Assembly: GCA_001414345.1 (NCBI GenBank)
Contig: LLCB01000125.1
Span: 94,726-158,725, forward strand
Origin: Hymenoscyphus infarciens
Taxonomy: Eukaryota; Ascomycota; Leotiomycetes; Helotiales; Helotiaceae
Length of the DNA stretch: 64,000 nucleotides
Reading direction: 5' to 3'
In this document: positions 24,163 through 35,435 of the stretch, piece by piece
How the letters are laid out: every line of letters starts with the position of its first letter
How positions within the stretch are numbered: position 1 is the stretch's first letter
Made by a program: the position numbers and the translations under genes
The notes under the pieces: generated by a model
The model's database searches: none
What the model was told of the DNA's origin: nothing
What the model saw: only the letters and a program-made list of their open reading frames with translations

Positions 24163-27100
24163 ATACTTATTTATATTTACTTAATACTAGTTTAAATTAG
24201 TATTAAATCGATTTTAATAGCTTAAGTAAGAGTTAATATAGTATCTAATTCTATTCTAAGGTTCTAATCCTATTTAGAGAGGTTTTAAACTTATTTAGAG
24301 AGACTCTGATTCTATTTAAAGAAGTTCTAATATTTCGATCCTATTTAGAGAGGTTCTAAGATTCTAACCTTATTTAGAAAGGTTTTAAACCTATTCTAAA
24401 TTATTAAATTAATTAGAGCTATAGCTAGCTATAGTTTAGAGTAGTTCTAAGGTTCTAATTATATTTAAAGAGGTTCTAATCATATTTAGAGAGGTTTAGA
24501 ACCTATTTAGAGAGGTTCTAAGGTTCTAAACCTATTCTAAACCTATTCTAAGTAGTTTTAAGTAGCTTAAACTATTCTAAACCTATTCTAAGTAGTTTTA
24601 AGTAGCTTAAACTATTCTATTATAACTAATACTAGCTTTAGTATATACTAGCTATATATTAGTAGTATAATAATACTTAAAAAGTACTTAAAAGAAAAAA
24701 TAAAAAGTTTAGAAAGAGTATTTTTTTTTTAAAAGTTGATTTAAGTAACTTTTTATATATTAACTTTAATTAGTAATTATATATTAATAATCCTTATAAT
24801 TAGAGCTACTAGTATATATATTTTTAATATATTACGTAACTAAAGTAGGTTATATAGTAGAGTGTGGCTTTTATACTAAAGTCGCTCTTATTAAACATAG
24901 TACGCTATACTTTACTACTAACCCGCGAGGGTTTTAAGTTAGAGTTGAATCGGGTTTAAAGGTGATTTAAACTAATTCTAGAAGCGTATTTGAGCTAGTT
25001 TATAAAATAGATTAAAGTAGTTTAAAATAATTTAAGAACTAGGTTTAATATACTTTGAAACCGACTTAAGATGATTTATAGTAGTAAAACCTGACTTGTT
25101 TTAGCGAGTTGAACCGGGTTATAAACTAGGTTAGTGAGTTAAGTTAGTATTAGACACTAGTTTAACTTAATTCTAGACCTGCCTTAAACTAGTAGTAACT
25201 TAGTATTAGAGTAGCCTTAAATTAGTACTAAAAACTATTTATTACTAGCGAATATATATTAAAAAAGACTGAAATTATATGATTAGGCGTATATTATATA
25301 GTTATACTACTCTTATATAATATACCCTGGTTTATTAAATGCCTAAGTCCTGCTTCTACTAATTCCACCGATTCTACTAATTCTACTAAATACTCTAGAG
25401 ACCTAAATAACGTTATCTCTATATATATACTACGCTGTGATTAGTTAGATTAGTTAGTTAGTCGGTTAGTTAGTTAGAATCTATAAGGTATATACGTTAG
25501 TTTAAGAAGTAAGAGTGGAAATAGTACGTACCGATAGCGACAGCAATAACGTAGATAATAAATCTAATGCTTCTAATTCGCTTTACTGAAAGTCTAACCG
25601 TGAAATATGCCTAAATCGTCAAAAAACGAGGGGTATGTTATTATTATTCGACAACGTGGAATTAACCGGGGTAGCGAACGCGACGAATACGACGTTGATT
25701 ATAATACTAATAAGTAGCCTAATACTAAGTAACGAATATAATACGATAGTGAGAGAGAGTTATTATCGTCGTTATCGTTGTTGTTATCGAAGTAAAGTGT
25801 CGAAGTTAAAGATGTTAAAGTTAAAGTGTTGAAGTTGAAGTTGTCGAAGTTGAAGGTAGGGGTAGCCTATGCACCCGTAGGTCTTAGCGGTTACGTAGCT
25901 AGTTATACGTAGTATACCGTGTTTAGTAAGAGCGACCCTAGTATAAAAGCCACGCCCTACTATATAACCTACTTTAGTTATATAACTTACTAAATTTATA
26001 TACTAGTAGCTCTAAATTTAAAGACTACTAGAATATAAAAATTATATAAGGTTTATATATAAAAAGCTACTTAAATCGCCTTTAAAAAAAAAATACTCTC
26101 TCTAGACTTTTTATTTTTTCTTCTAAGTACTTTATTTTAGATATATTTTTTAAACTAAGTTAAGAGCTAGATTATAAGTTAGTTTTTAATTTTAAATCGT
26201 TTTACAAATTGGTTTCTTACTTTAAATTATTTTATAAATCGGTTTCTTACTTTGAATTGTTTTATAAATCGGCTTAAATTCCTTTAAATCGTTTTATAAA
26301 TTAGTTTCTTACTTTAAATCGTTTTATAAATTAGGTTAAATTACCTTAAATTGTTTTATAAATCAGTTTTATACTTAAAATCGTTTTATAAAACGTATTA
26401 GAGCTACTTTAAGAAATAACTAATATCTTAAACTAGTATTAAACTAGTATTAAGTCTAAGTTAATACTAGCTCAAAACCCTAGTAGAGGGCATATAAGTA
26501 TATAACTAGCTACGTAACTGCTAAGACCTAGTATATAGACTACTCTTACCTTCGACTTTAATACTTTAACTTCGATACTTTGATAATAATACTTTAATAA
26601 TAATAATAATAATAATAATAACTCTCTATTACTATTATATTATATTTATTACTTAGTATGAAGCTACTTATTACGTTTACTACCTTAGTTAATTCTATAT
26701 TATTAAATAATAATAATATATCTCTTATTTTTTAATAATTTAGGTATATTTTATAGTTAGACTTTTAGTAGAGCAAATTAGAAGTATTAAATTTATTATC
26801 TATATTATTACTATTACTATTACTATTACTTTTATAGTATATACTATTTCTACTCTTACTTCTTAAACTAACGTATATATCTTATAGTTACTAACTAACT
26901 AACTAAACTACTAAATAATCTAACTAATAATATTAAGGTATATATATAGAGATAACGTTATTTAGGTTAGTAGAATATTTAGTAGAGTATTTAGTAGAAT
27001 AACTGGTGGAATTAGTAGAATTAGTAGAAGTAGGACTTAGGTATAGGGTATTCGACGAACTAGGGTATATTATATAAGAGTAGTATAGCTACGTAATATA

Positions 27101-27623
27101 TACCTAGTTACGTGATTTCAAATTTAAGTCCTTTTTTCAAGCTCTTTTTTTTTAAGCTCTTTTATTCTTAATTCTTTTTTAGTACTAGCTTAAAACTAAC
27201 TCTAACCTTGTTCTAAACTATTTAAAGTCGACTCTAGATTAGATACGTTTAAGGTGTTATAGATTAAGAAACTGATTTAGCTCTCTTTTAAACCTAGCTC
27301 TAAATCGGTTCTAAACTAGCTCTAAACTAGTAGAACCTTTTAAAACTAGTTCAGAACTAGTTCTAAATCAGCTCTAAACTAGTGAAACCTCTCTAAACTA
27401 GTTCTAAACCAGTTCTGAATCGGCTCTAAACTAGTAGAACCTCTCTAAACCAGTTCTAAACTAGTTCTAAACCGGTTCTAAATCGGTTCTAAATCAGTTC
27501 TAAACTAATAGAACTACTCTAATACTAATCCAACTCTAGGTCGACCTTAATTTAAATCAAAGTCGAATCGAAGTCGAATCGGAGTCGAATTAGTATTAAG
27601 CAAATAGCGGTTTAGTAGTATAG
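24163..27623 (-). mobile_element. TA-flanked element, L2-R2 type, minus strand, interrupted
   Basis: The right edge is the reverse of the L2 end (..AGCGGTTTAGTAGTATAG, then TA at 27624); the left edge is the reverse of R2, with GAGAGGTTCTAAACCTATTC-type repeats at about 24230-24600. The element is split at 24909/26499 by an L1-R1 copy. Joined, it is about 1.87 kb. The left boundary is approximate (within about 20 bp). Confidence 0.72.
24910..26498 (+). mobile_element. TA-flanked element, L1-R1 type, inside another family member
   Basis: It starts CTTTACTACTAACCCGCGAG after TA (24908-24909) and ends ..ACCCTAGTAGAGGGCATATAAG before TA (26499-26500). The left host flank GTACGCTATA and right flank TATAACTAGCTACG join into the unbroken sequence seen at about 2268-2290 (GTACGCTATATATAACTAGC), so the empty and filled sites can be compared directly. 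1589 bp, with a short R1 minisatellite at 26170-26390. An open frame at 25635-25832 is repeat sequence. Confidence 0.86.
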
Positions 27624-27625
27624 TA

Positions 27626-28999
27626 TAGTAATATTAAGAGAGTAATAGAGCTTTAGCTTTACTTAGCTAGAATAATTAATATTCTAGTAGTATAGATAGA
27701 TTCTAAGAAAATTTATATTAGATTTTTTTAAGTAATATTATTATTTATTAATAATCCACTTATAATCTATAAGAATAAGAATTTACTTTTATTAGTAAGT
27801 AAAGTAACTATAACTTAGCTTTTATAAAAACCTTTTATAAATAAATAAAAATAATAATATATAAAAGCCTTCTTTTAAAGACTAAGTATTATTATAATAC
27901 TCTATTTTATAATATTAAGAAATGAAAACTCCTTTATAGATCTTAATATAATAAAAAAGAAGTATTTATAGTATTATAGAAAGAAAATAGTATACTACTT
28001 ATAGTATATAAAATAAAATAATACTATATACTAGTAGCTAAAAGATAAAAGAAAAAAAGAAAGATAATAGAAAAAAAGAAGAAAAATAATAGAAAAAAAG
28101 AAGAGAGATAATAGAAAAAAAGAAGAGAGATAATAGAAAAAAGAAGAAAAAAGGAGAAAAGAAAATTCTATTTATATAATAAATTCTATCTATATAATAC
28201 TATTAATATAAGGTTTCTACTAATTATATATCTATATTATTATTACTAAATAGTTTCTTAATCTTAATATAGAAATCGAGATTCTTAGAATCTTACTTAC
28301 TCTTCTTATTCTTAAACTTTATAGTAGTACTATCTTATATATAAATAATATATTCTATAAGAAAGGCTAGACTAATAGCCTATATATTAGTAGGTATATA
28401 GAGATCGCTTTTAAGTAATTGAAGTCTATTAATAATATAGTAATTATTAATAATATAAGTTAATTTAAGATTAAGAGAGCTTTAGATTAAGTCTTAAGTA
28501 ATATTAATATTTAATTTAGTAATATAGCTAAGAATCGCCTTTTAGATATTCTTATATATTGCTATATTATATATAGTGTCTATAATATATATATAGAAGA
28601 CCTTAACATCTCGAGTTTAGCTTATATATAAGATTCTACTATCCTTCTAGATATTAGTATTTATATTAGAAGATAGGTTAAACTATTAGAGATAATATAT
28701 ACGTTTTTATAAGTTAATTAATATATTACTAATAGTATAACTACTAAGAAAGACTATATACTTATCTATATACTTATTAAATTGCTTAATAATCTCCTTA
28801 TACTTAGCTAAGCTATAGTCTAAAGAATAATAGCTAGTACTAATATATAAAGTATAATAGATAGTAAGTAGTACTATCTATATTACTAGTATTATAGTAA
28901 ATATAATAATCTTCTTCTTATAAAGAATAACTAATTTAGTAAAAATATAGAGCTATATATAGATTTTAGGTATACTAAGATATAAACTAGCTAACTAAC
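27626..28999. other. AT-rich decayed sequence, unassigned
   Basis: About 1.4 kb with no recognisable domain. It includes a purine-rich tandem tract (see 28030-28160). Confidence 0.45.
28030..28160 (+). repeat. Purine-rich tandem repeat
   Basis: Four to five imperfect units of about 24-26 bp with the motif GATAATAGAAAAAAAGAAGA. Almost all purine on the + strand. Confidence 0.75.
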
Positions 29000-29001
29000 T
29001 A

Positions 29002-29755
29002 CTATACTACTGAACTGCTATTTGCTTAATACTAATTCGACTCTGATTCGACTCCGATTTAACTCTGATTCGACTCCGGTTTAAATTAAGGTTAACCTAG
29101 GGTTGGATTAGTATTAGAGTGGTTCTATTAGTTTAGAACTAATTCGGAACCGATTTAGAACTGGTTTAGAACTGGTTTAGAACTAGTTTAGAGAGGTTCT
29201 ACTAGTTTAGAGCCGATTTAGGACTAGTTCTAAACTGGTTTAGAGAGGTTCTACTAGTTTAGAGCTAGTTTAGAACTGATTTAGCGCTAGGTCTAAAAGA
29301 GAGCCAAATTAGTTTCTTAATCTATAACACCTTAAACGCATCTAATCCAGAGTCGACTTTATATAAATAGTTCTAAACTAGTTCAGAACTAGTTCAGAAC
29401 TAGTTCGGAACTAGCTTAGAACTAGTTTAGAATAAGGTTAGAGCTAGTTTTAGGCTAGTACTAAAAAAGAATTAAGAATAAAAGAGCTTAAAAAAGAGCT
29501 TAAGAAAAAAGGACTTGATTTTGAAATCACGTGATCAGGTGTATATTACGTAGCTATACTACTCTTACGTAATATGCCTAAATACCCAAGTCCTACTTCC
29601 ACCAATTCTACCAATTCTACCGATTATTCTACCGATTATTCCACTAATTATTCTACCGATTATTCCACTAATTATTCTACCAAATATTCCACTGAATGTT
29701 ATACTAACCCAAATAACGTTATCCCTATATATATGCCTTAATATAATTAGTTTAA

Positions 29756-29791
<36 letters not shown>

Positions 29792-30195
29792 AAACTATAA
29801 GGCACGTATATTAGTTTAAGAAGTAAGAGTAAAAATAGTATATACTATAAAAGTAATAGTAATAGTAATAACATAGATAATAAATCTAAGGCTTCTAATT
29901 TACTCTATTAAAAGTCTAACTATAAAATATACTTAAATCGTTAAAAAAGAAGAGGTATATTATTATTATTTAATAACATAGAATTAACTAAGATAGTAAA
30001 TATAACAAATATAATATAGATTATAATACTAATAAGTAGCCTAATACTAAGTAATAAATATAATATAATAGTAATAGAGAGTTATTATTATTATTATTAT
30101 TATTAAAGTATTAAAGTATTAAAGTATTAAAGTATTAAAGTATTAAAGTATTAAAGTATTAAAGTATTAAAGTATTAAAATATTAAAGTATTAAA
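29002..30195 (+). mobile_element. Truncated TA-flanked element (L2 end and core)
   Basis: It begins CTATACTACTGAACTGCTAT after TA (29000-29001). The L2 repeats (GGTTTAGAACTAGTTTAGAG) lie at about 29110-29300 and the core starts near 29523 (GAAATCACGTGATCAGG). The (GAAGTC)n tract of other copies is replaced by an 8-bp repeat, after which the sequence joins a - strand Copia LTR at 30203. The R end is missing. Confidence 0.74.
30105..30192 (+). repeat. 8-bp microsatellite (TTAAAGTA)n
   Basis: About ten head-to-tail copies of TTAAAGTA, nearly perfect. It stands where other family members carry (GAAGTC)n, so it is probably a RIP-altered and then expanded form (GAAGTC-type to TAAAGT-type). Confidence 0.85.
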
Positions 30196-30202
30196 GTATT
30201 TC

Positions 30203-31477
30203 TTAAAATAGTCATAGTTTATAAAGTAATAATAGATTATATAAGAAGTAAAAGGTAAAAAAGGAATTAATTAACTTAAATAAAAAAACTAAGAAGCTAT
30301 CTACTCTATATATATATATATATAGGCTATAGCTAGCCTTCTAGTCTAATACTAGTATAGTTCTAAGTCTAAAACTATAGATATAACTAATCTATTAGAT
30401 AATATTAATCTATATACTTAGATAGTGTTCACTCTATTAGATAGTATTTAGTCCGTTAGATAGTGTTAATCCGTATACTTAGATAGTATTTAGTCCGTCG
30501 GATAGTATTTAGTCTATTAGATAGTATTTAGTTTATCAGATACTAGTAATCTATATCAGGTACTGTTTATCTAGGTTATATATCGTCGATCTAGGGATAT
30601 TAGGGATATTATACTATACTAGTATAATTAAGTACTAGTATAAGTACTTATTATATACTAATATACTCTCTTAATAAGTACTTCTATTTAAGTTATTTCA
30701 ACGCGTTAGTTAAGAGTATTAATCTTTAGTTTTCGTATATTAGTATATGACTTATTATTTCTAATTATATAAGGAATTATTAGAATTTTGTTTTATTAAG
30801 TACTTTAGTAAGGCTATCTACTTTTTAATCTATTAATTTTATATATATTAAATCTATAGTTCCTTTAACTAATAGATCTCTTATATAGTAGTATTTAATA
30901 GCTATATGCTTTATTCTTTTATAATATATAGAGTTATAACCTAATTATAGAGCTCCTTTATTATTAGTATATAAACCGAATTTCTTTTATTTATAAAAAC
31001 CTAGTTCTTTAACTAAGGCTATTATATAGATAGATTCTTTTAAGGCTATATTTATAGCTATCTATCTAGCTTTAGTTATAGATTAAGCTATAATACTTTA
31101 TAGCTTAGAACACTATATAATTAGCCCTCTAACTAAGTAAAAAATATATTTAGTAGTTAATTTAGCGCTATTAATATCGCTGGCGTAATCAGAGTTATAA
31201 AAGCTACTTATAAAATAGCTAGATATGTCTTTTATTATATATATAATATAGTAGTGAATAGTTGTTTTTAGATATCTTAATATATACTTAGCTACTATAA
31301 AGTGTTCTTTAGAAGGGTTTAATATATATCTTAATAGTATAATAGTAGTATAGGCAATATCTAGCCTAGTATATATAAAGATATATAGTAGATAGCTTAT
31401 TATTACTTAAAATAGTCTAGTATCTTCTAAACTAGCTTAAAATTAATTTAGTATTAATTTAATCTTAGAATCTATTA
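30203..31477 (-). mobile_element. Copia 3' fragment, minus strand (LTR and RNase H)
   Basis: The LTR (30203-30663, about 461 bp) is followed on the - strand by sequence matching RNase H and the end of RT of the + Copia (about 21500 back to about 20720). At 31476-31477 (TA) it meets an L2-R1 element; Copia sequence does not resume beyond 33313, so this junction is not a simple insertion. Confidence 0.82.
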
Positions 31478-33313
31478 CTGTACTACCGAACCGCTATTTG
31501 CTCAACACTAATTCAACTCCGATTCGACTCCGATTCGACTCCGGTTCAACTCCGATTCGAATTAAGGTTGACCTAGGGTCGGATTAGTATTAGAGTGGTT
31601 CTATTAGTTCGGAATCGATTCAGAACCGACTTGGAACCAGTTCAGAACTGGTTCAGAACTGGTTCAGAAAGGTTCCACTAGTTCGGAGCCGGCTCGTAAC
31701 CGATTTAGAGCTAGTTCAGAGCTAGGTCTGAAAGAGAGCTAAATCAGTTTCTTAATCCATAACACCTTGAACGCATCTAATCCAGAGTCGACTTTATATG
31801 AATAGTTCCGAACTGGTTCGGAACTGGTTCAGAACTGGTTCAGAGCTGGATCGGAGCTAGTTTTAAGCTAGTATCGAAAAAGACTTAAGAACAAAAGAGC
31901 TAGAAAAAGGACTTGAATTTGAAATCACGTGATCAGGTGTATATTACGTTCCTACACTACTCTTACGTAACATGCCCTGGTTCGTCGAATGCCCGAGTCC
32001 TGCTTCCACCAATTCCACCGATTCCACCGATTCCACCGATTATTCCACCGAATGTTCCACCGAATGTTCCACCGACCCAAATGACGTCATCCCTGTATGT
32101 ATGCCTCGATGTGATTGGTTCGATCGGTCGGTTAGTCGGTCGGTCGGTCGGAAACTATAAGGCACGCACGTTAGTTCAGGAAGTAAGGGTGGAAACAGTA
32201 CGTACCGTACATAAGAGCGACAGCGATGACGTAGATGACAAATCCGAGGCATCTGATTCGCTCTGCCGAAAGTCCGACCGTGAAATGTGCCTATACTGGC
32301 CGATGTTGTTCGACGACGTAGAATTGACCGGGGTAGCGAATACGACGAAGACGACGTGGATTACGATGCCGATAAGATGCCGAGTAACGAATGCGATACG
32401 ATGGCGAGAGAGAGTTATCGTCGTCGTCGTCGTCGTCGTCGTCGAAGTGTCGAAGTCGAAGTGTTGAAGTCGAAGTCGAAGTCGAAGTCGAAGGTGGGGG
32501 TGGCCTATGCGCTAGGTCTTAGCAGTTATATAGCTAGTTGTACATAGTATACCGTGTTCAGTAAGAGCAACCCTGGTAAAAAAGCCACGTCCTACTATAT
32601 AACCTACTTTAGTTACGTAACTTACTAAATTTATACACTAGTAGCTCTAAATTTAAAGACTACTAGAATATAAAAATTATATAAGGTTTATATATAAAAA
32701 GCTACTTAAATCGCTTTTAAAAAAAAAACACTCTCTCTAGACTTTTTATTTTTTCTTTTAAGTACTTTATTTTAGATATATTTTTTAAACTAAGTTAAGA
32801 GCTAGATTATAAGTTAGTTTCTAATTTTAAATCGTTTTATAAATTAGCTTAAGTTACCTTAAATCGTTTTATAAATCGGTTTCTTACTTTAAATCGTTTT
32901 ATAAATCAGCTTAAATTGTTTTATAAATTAGGTTAAATCACCTTAAATCGTTTTATAAATCGGTTTCTTACTTTAAATCGTTTTATAAATTAGCTTAAAT
33001 TACTTTAAATCGTTTTATAAATCGGTTTCTTACTTTGAATCGTTTTATAAATCAGCTTAAATTACCTTGAATCGTTTTATAAATCGGTTTCTTACTTTGA
33101 ATCGTTTTATAAATTAGCTTAAATTACTTTGAATTGTTTTATAAATCGGTTTCTTACTTTAAATCGTTTTATAAATCAGCTTAAATTACTTTAAATCGTT
33201 TTATAAAACGTATTAGAGCTACTTTAAGAAATAACTAATATCTTAAACCGGTATTAAACCGGTCCTAAGTCTAAGTTAATACTAGCTTAAAACTCTAGTA
33301 GAGAGCATATAAG
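31478..33313 (+). mobile_element. TA-flanked element, L2-R1 type, best-preserved copy
   Basis: It starts CTGTACTACCGAACCGCTAT and ends ..AAACTCTAGTAGAGAGCATATAAG, with TA on both sides (31476-31477, 33314-33315). It keeps the most CA, TG and CG of all copies, so it is nearest to the ancestral sequence. Features in order: L2 repeats (about 31600-31860), CACGTGATCAGG (31925), (CACCGATTC)n-like tract (32007-32075), the octamer TGACGTCA (32091), (TCGG)n (about 32125-32151), core, (TCG)n (32417-32445), (GAAGTC)n (about 32450-32490), R1 minisatellite. Open frames of 62-184 codons cross the tracts, but the other copies do not keep them open, so I do not call a gene. Confidence 0.83.
32820..33205 (+). 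repeat. R1 minisatellite, long array
   Basis: About thirteen units of AAATCGTTTTATAAATCGG or CAG alternating with TTTCTTACTTT and CTTAAATTACCTT spacers. It shows a higher-order alternation of the two spacer types. Confidence 0.85.
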
Positions 33314-33315
33314 TA

Positions 33316-34699
33316 CTCTTCTACTAGAATAAGAGACTCTAGAGCCTCTACTAGATATAATTTAAAGTATATAAGAATAGAAAATATAAGAAATACTTAG
33401 TAGTAGACTTTTTAGAAGATAGCTATAATACTAGATAAAATAGATTAGATATAATTTAGATTCTACTTAGTATTTTATAGATAATTTTTAGAGTTTACTA
33501 TAGTATCTAAGAAACCTTTAGTAAAGATCTAGAAGAGCTAGAACTACTTTAACTTATCTCTAAATAGATTAATATATAAGAATTAGATAAGAATTAAATA
33601 AAGAGTTAAACTTTTAAAACTCTATTAATACTCTCTAATTCTAGTTACTCTTAATAAGGAACTTATAATAAAAATCTAATATAAAACACTAGCTAGTAAG
33701 AATATTTAAAGTTAATAAAATAAAGAACTAAGACTAAGTTACTACTAAAATAGAGTCTACTAACTCTCTCTAAGCTATAGTCTTACTAACCTCTTCTCTC
33801 TTAGAATTATTCTTCTTCTTCTCTTCTTTCTCTTAAGTATAAGAAGTCTAAATTAGCTCTTCTTCTACCTCCTTCTTATAAGAGCGTATCTTACCTTAGC
33901 GATCTTTTATAATAGACTTAAGAAAAGACGTCTATAAACTCTTTAAGTAGGCTTTAAAGAGGACCTAGACCTAGGTTTAAATAGAGGTCTTATCTTCTAT
34001 AGTACTATATAAAGACTATTAAAATATTAATAACTAATACTCTTCTAATTAGTAAAGAGTACTTATAATAACCTTAGCGTAAAGCGTCTAAGTCTTTTCT
34101 AAGAGAGTAAACTATATCTTTAAACTATTCTTTAATACTTCTATACTAGTAATAACTAATACCTTATCTATAGCCTTAGTAGCCTTTTTAATCTTCTTCT
34201 TCTCTCTCTTAAGTTAAAGCTTATTAAACTCCTCTTCTATAAATAAAGATAACTACTCTAAGTTAGAATAGATTTAAGATATATTTAAGATTAACTTACT
34301 AGAATATATATAGTATTCTACTCTATATAGTACTTATACTTCTTTAAGTTAGCCTTTTTAAAGGTATATTAGTAATCTCTATTCTAAGATTTTACTTAAA
34401 AGTACTAAATATAGTAGACTTAGTAGATAGCTAGAAGCGTACTAGAAAAACATAGAAGAGGTATTTTACTATATTAGATTAGTCTTAAATTAGGTCTAAG
34501 AGGAGAAAGACTTACTTTTATAGATATATTCTAGAAAGTAGTTAGTATATAAAGATATAATTAGAAGATATTCTTACTATTTATATTATTTAGATAAAAA
34601 GAAAAGAAGAAGAGAAGTTAGAATTAAGAAGAAGTTATCTATTAATATACTACTTATAATAATAGCTATTACTTTATAATTATTATTTATTACTTAATA
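33316..34699. other. AT-rich decayed sequence, unassigned
   Basis: About 1.4 kb, rich in TCTTCTTCT and AGAAGA, between element 31478-33313 and the Gypsy LTR. Stops in all frames and no domain recognised. Confidence 0.45.
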
Positions 34700-35435
34700 A
34701 TTACTATTATAATATATAATAATAGTAAGAATATAATAACTCTATAGTAGTATACTACTTTCTATCTAATAGTTAATAATTAGCCTCTCTTCTATTTATA
34801 TCTATTATTATATAATATATAATAGTAAATAAAGAGCGATTATCTACTAACTCTACTCTAACTATAAAGTACTATAAAAATAAATAATAGAAGATAAGTT
34901 ATATTCTTTATAATAAATAGACAAATAATACTCTAGACGTCTTAATACTATACTAACTACTAACTAAAGACTTAGAACGAGTCTTTTTTAAGAAGAAGAG
35001 ATATAATAGTATACTATCTTAAAATACTAGTATTTATAAAATAGCTAATATCTCTAGACTAAGATTATAAATAACTAATACTTATATAACCGAAGGTGCT
35101 AAAGGTATTAATATCTAATATTTATATATAAAAGAGATTAAGTTTTAGATAATATATATTTAGCTTTTTTGCTCTTATTATTTAGTATTAGCTATATTAG
35201 ATAGAACTCGGTTATTATTATTATTAGCTATATTAGATAGAACTCGGTTATTATTATTATTAGACCTTAGTATTATCTAATCTCTTATATATAGATACTC
35301 TTATTTAGAATAAGAGAAGATTAATTTAGTCTTTTCTTCTATATTAGTACTTAGTATCTATATATATATTATTCTTTTAAATATACTCTTATATATCTCT
35401 TTAATAGTCGTATATATTTTATATCGCTATAATTA
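34700..35435 (-). repeat. Ty3/Gypsy-like LTR (minus strand)
   Basis: Its reverse complement matches the sequence from about 63255 to the right edge of the window over its full visible length, including AATAACCGAGTTCTATCTAA and a block with GTCTTTAGTTA. Because the RNase H relic lies to its right and on the same strand, this is the 3' LTR. The left limit is uncertain, because the other copy is cut by the window edge. Confidence 0.72.
35196..35267 (+). repeat. 36-bp direct duplication inside the Gypsy LTR
   Basis: TTAGCTATATTAGATAGAAC followed by TCGGTTATTATTATTA occurs twice in tandem. The other LTR copy (about 63420-63460) has it once, so the duplication is specific to this copy. Confidence 0.85.

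Noticed and set aside
31913..32467. 184-codon open frame in the best-preserved TA element
   Set aside because: It crosses a (TCG)n and a (GAAGTC)n tract, overlaps other frames on both strands, and is not open in the sister copies; low-RIP sequence in a GC-richer block gives long frames by chance.
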